Below, piece by piece: positions 63,559 to 64,000 of a stretch of DNA of 64,000 bases. Within the stretch, counting starts at the first letter, position 1; every line of letters starts with the position of its first letter. Made by a program: the position numbers and the translations under genes. The notes beneath the pieces are model-generated. The model saw nothing but the letters and a program-made list of their open reading frames with translations. It ran no database searches and was not told where the DNA came from. The DNA is from Rotaria sordida (lineage: Eukaryota; Rotifera; Eurotatoria; Philodinida; Philodinidae). The stretch covers positions 124,001-188,000 of the forward strand of contig CAJNOL010000101.1 of NCBI GenBank assembly GCA_905250125.1, in the 5' to 3' direction.

Positions 63559-64000
63559 AATCAAAGTATATCGTTGTTTGCACAACTCAGTAGGAGAAAA
63601 ATTTTGCCTTGAGTATCCTCATACTGTAAATATCTAGGAGCAGCATCGATGAAAAAAAGAATAAAAAGTATAATGTTTTGTCATACTCATATAGGTTATT
63701 CGATAAAAGAAAAAAACGAGCTCTCACTTAATATGGAGTTTAAATGAAAAAACTTGCAGACGAAAACTTTTTCATAAAAACATTGCATAACATGATCAAA
63801 TAATGGATAAATAATATCGAGTTTTGAGGTAGTCGTGTGTAGTAGAAATGAGTTTTTTATGATCTAGTTCGAACGTCAATGAGTCTTATTCACGATTCAT
63901 TTGTTGGCCATGAACATGTATAAAAAGTGATTACATATTAGCTCACATGTTACTTAGGACAGTCTCTTTTCTTTCCTCTATCTTTCTCTTCTCTTTCAAT
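63559..64000. other. window end, no gene seen
   Basis: AT-rich; ends in a pyrimidine-rich tract (TTTCTTTCCTCTATC). Nothing supported. Confidence 0.4.

Noticed and set aside
1..64000. tRNA, rRNA, CRISPR arrays, bacterial operons
   Set aside because: Looked for cloverleaf-type GTTCGA arms, direct-repeat arrays and Shine-Dalgarno-led genes. None supported; the DNA is eukaryotic.

Overview
The window is eukaryotic nuclear DNA from a small-genome protostome. It is AT-rich. Its metazoan genes are split by many short GT-AG introns, mostly about 45-70 bp. Clear animal genes are present: an FGF-receptor-type kinase, M-Ras, ITFG2, SAXO4/PPP1R32, a ClC-3/5-type exchanger and neuronal calcium sensors. 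Several coding regions start directly after a splice-acceptor-like sequence, as expected with spliced-leader trans-splicing. My best guess is a bdelloid rotifer, on gene style and trans-splicing; no single sequence proves it. A 100-N assembly gap lies at 61758-61857.

Layout. 1-7383: a secreted phospholipase-A2-like gene (+), a decayed tandem copy of it, and a decayed LURP-one/tubby-like gene (-). 7384-10496: MePCE/Bin3 (+), convergent with a small secreted gene (-) that looks like a neuropeptide precursor. 12434-16510: a nine-exon ClC exchanger (-). 16511-23604: gene-poor DNA with a clean 216-bp TA-flanked palindromic MITE and a larger degenerate inverted repeat. 23605-26094: a neuronal calcium sensor locus (-) with two N-terminal halves and only one visible C-terminal half. 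26887-37399, all minus: an unrecognised 178-aa protein, a 15-exon GH35 beta-galactosidase, M-Ras and ITFG2 (KICSTOR). 38841-43937: an FGFR-like receptor kinase (-). 43938-48310: a large divergent intergenic region. 48311-53268: NAP1-like (+), converging on FMC1 and a TSEN15-like gene (both -), which sit head-to-tail like an operon. 54543-60458: DOLPP1 (-) and SAXO4 (+) share a 270-bp divergent promoter; SAXO4 converges on an FkbM-like methyltransferase-fold gene (-) whose 5' end is not visible. 60459-64000: two large degenerate inverted repeats and the gap.

Gene models were read by eye. Exon joins were checked for phase and GT-AG, and every complete model closes in frame. The main points to follow up are the probable new neuropeptide precursor at 10143-10496, the shared 3' half of the calcium sensor locus, the FMC1-TSEN15 operon-like pair, and the unusually dense inverted (foldback) repeats, about ten in 64 kb.
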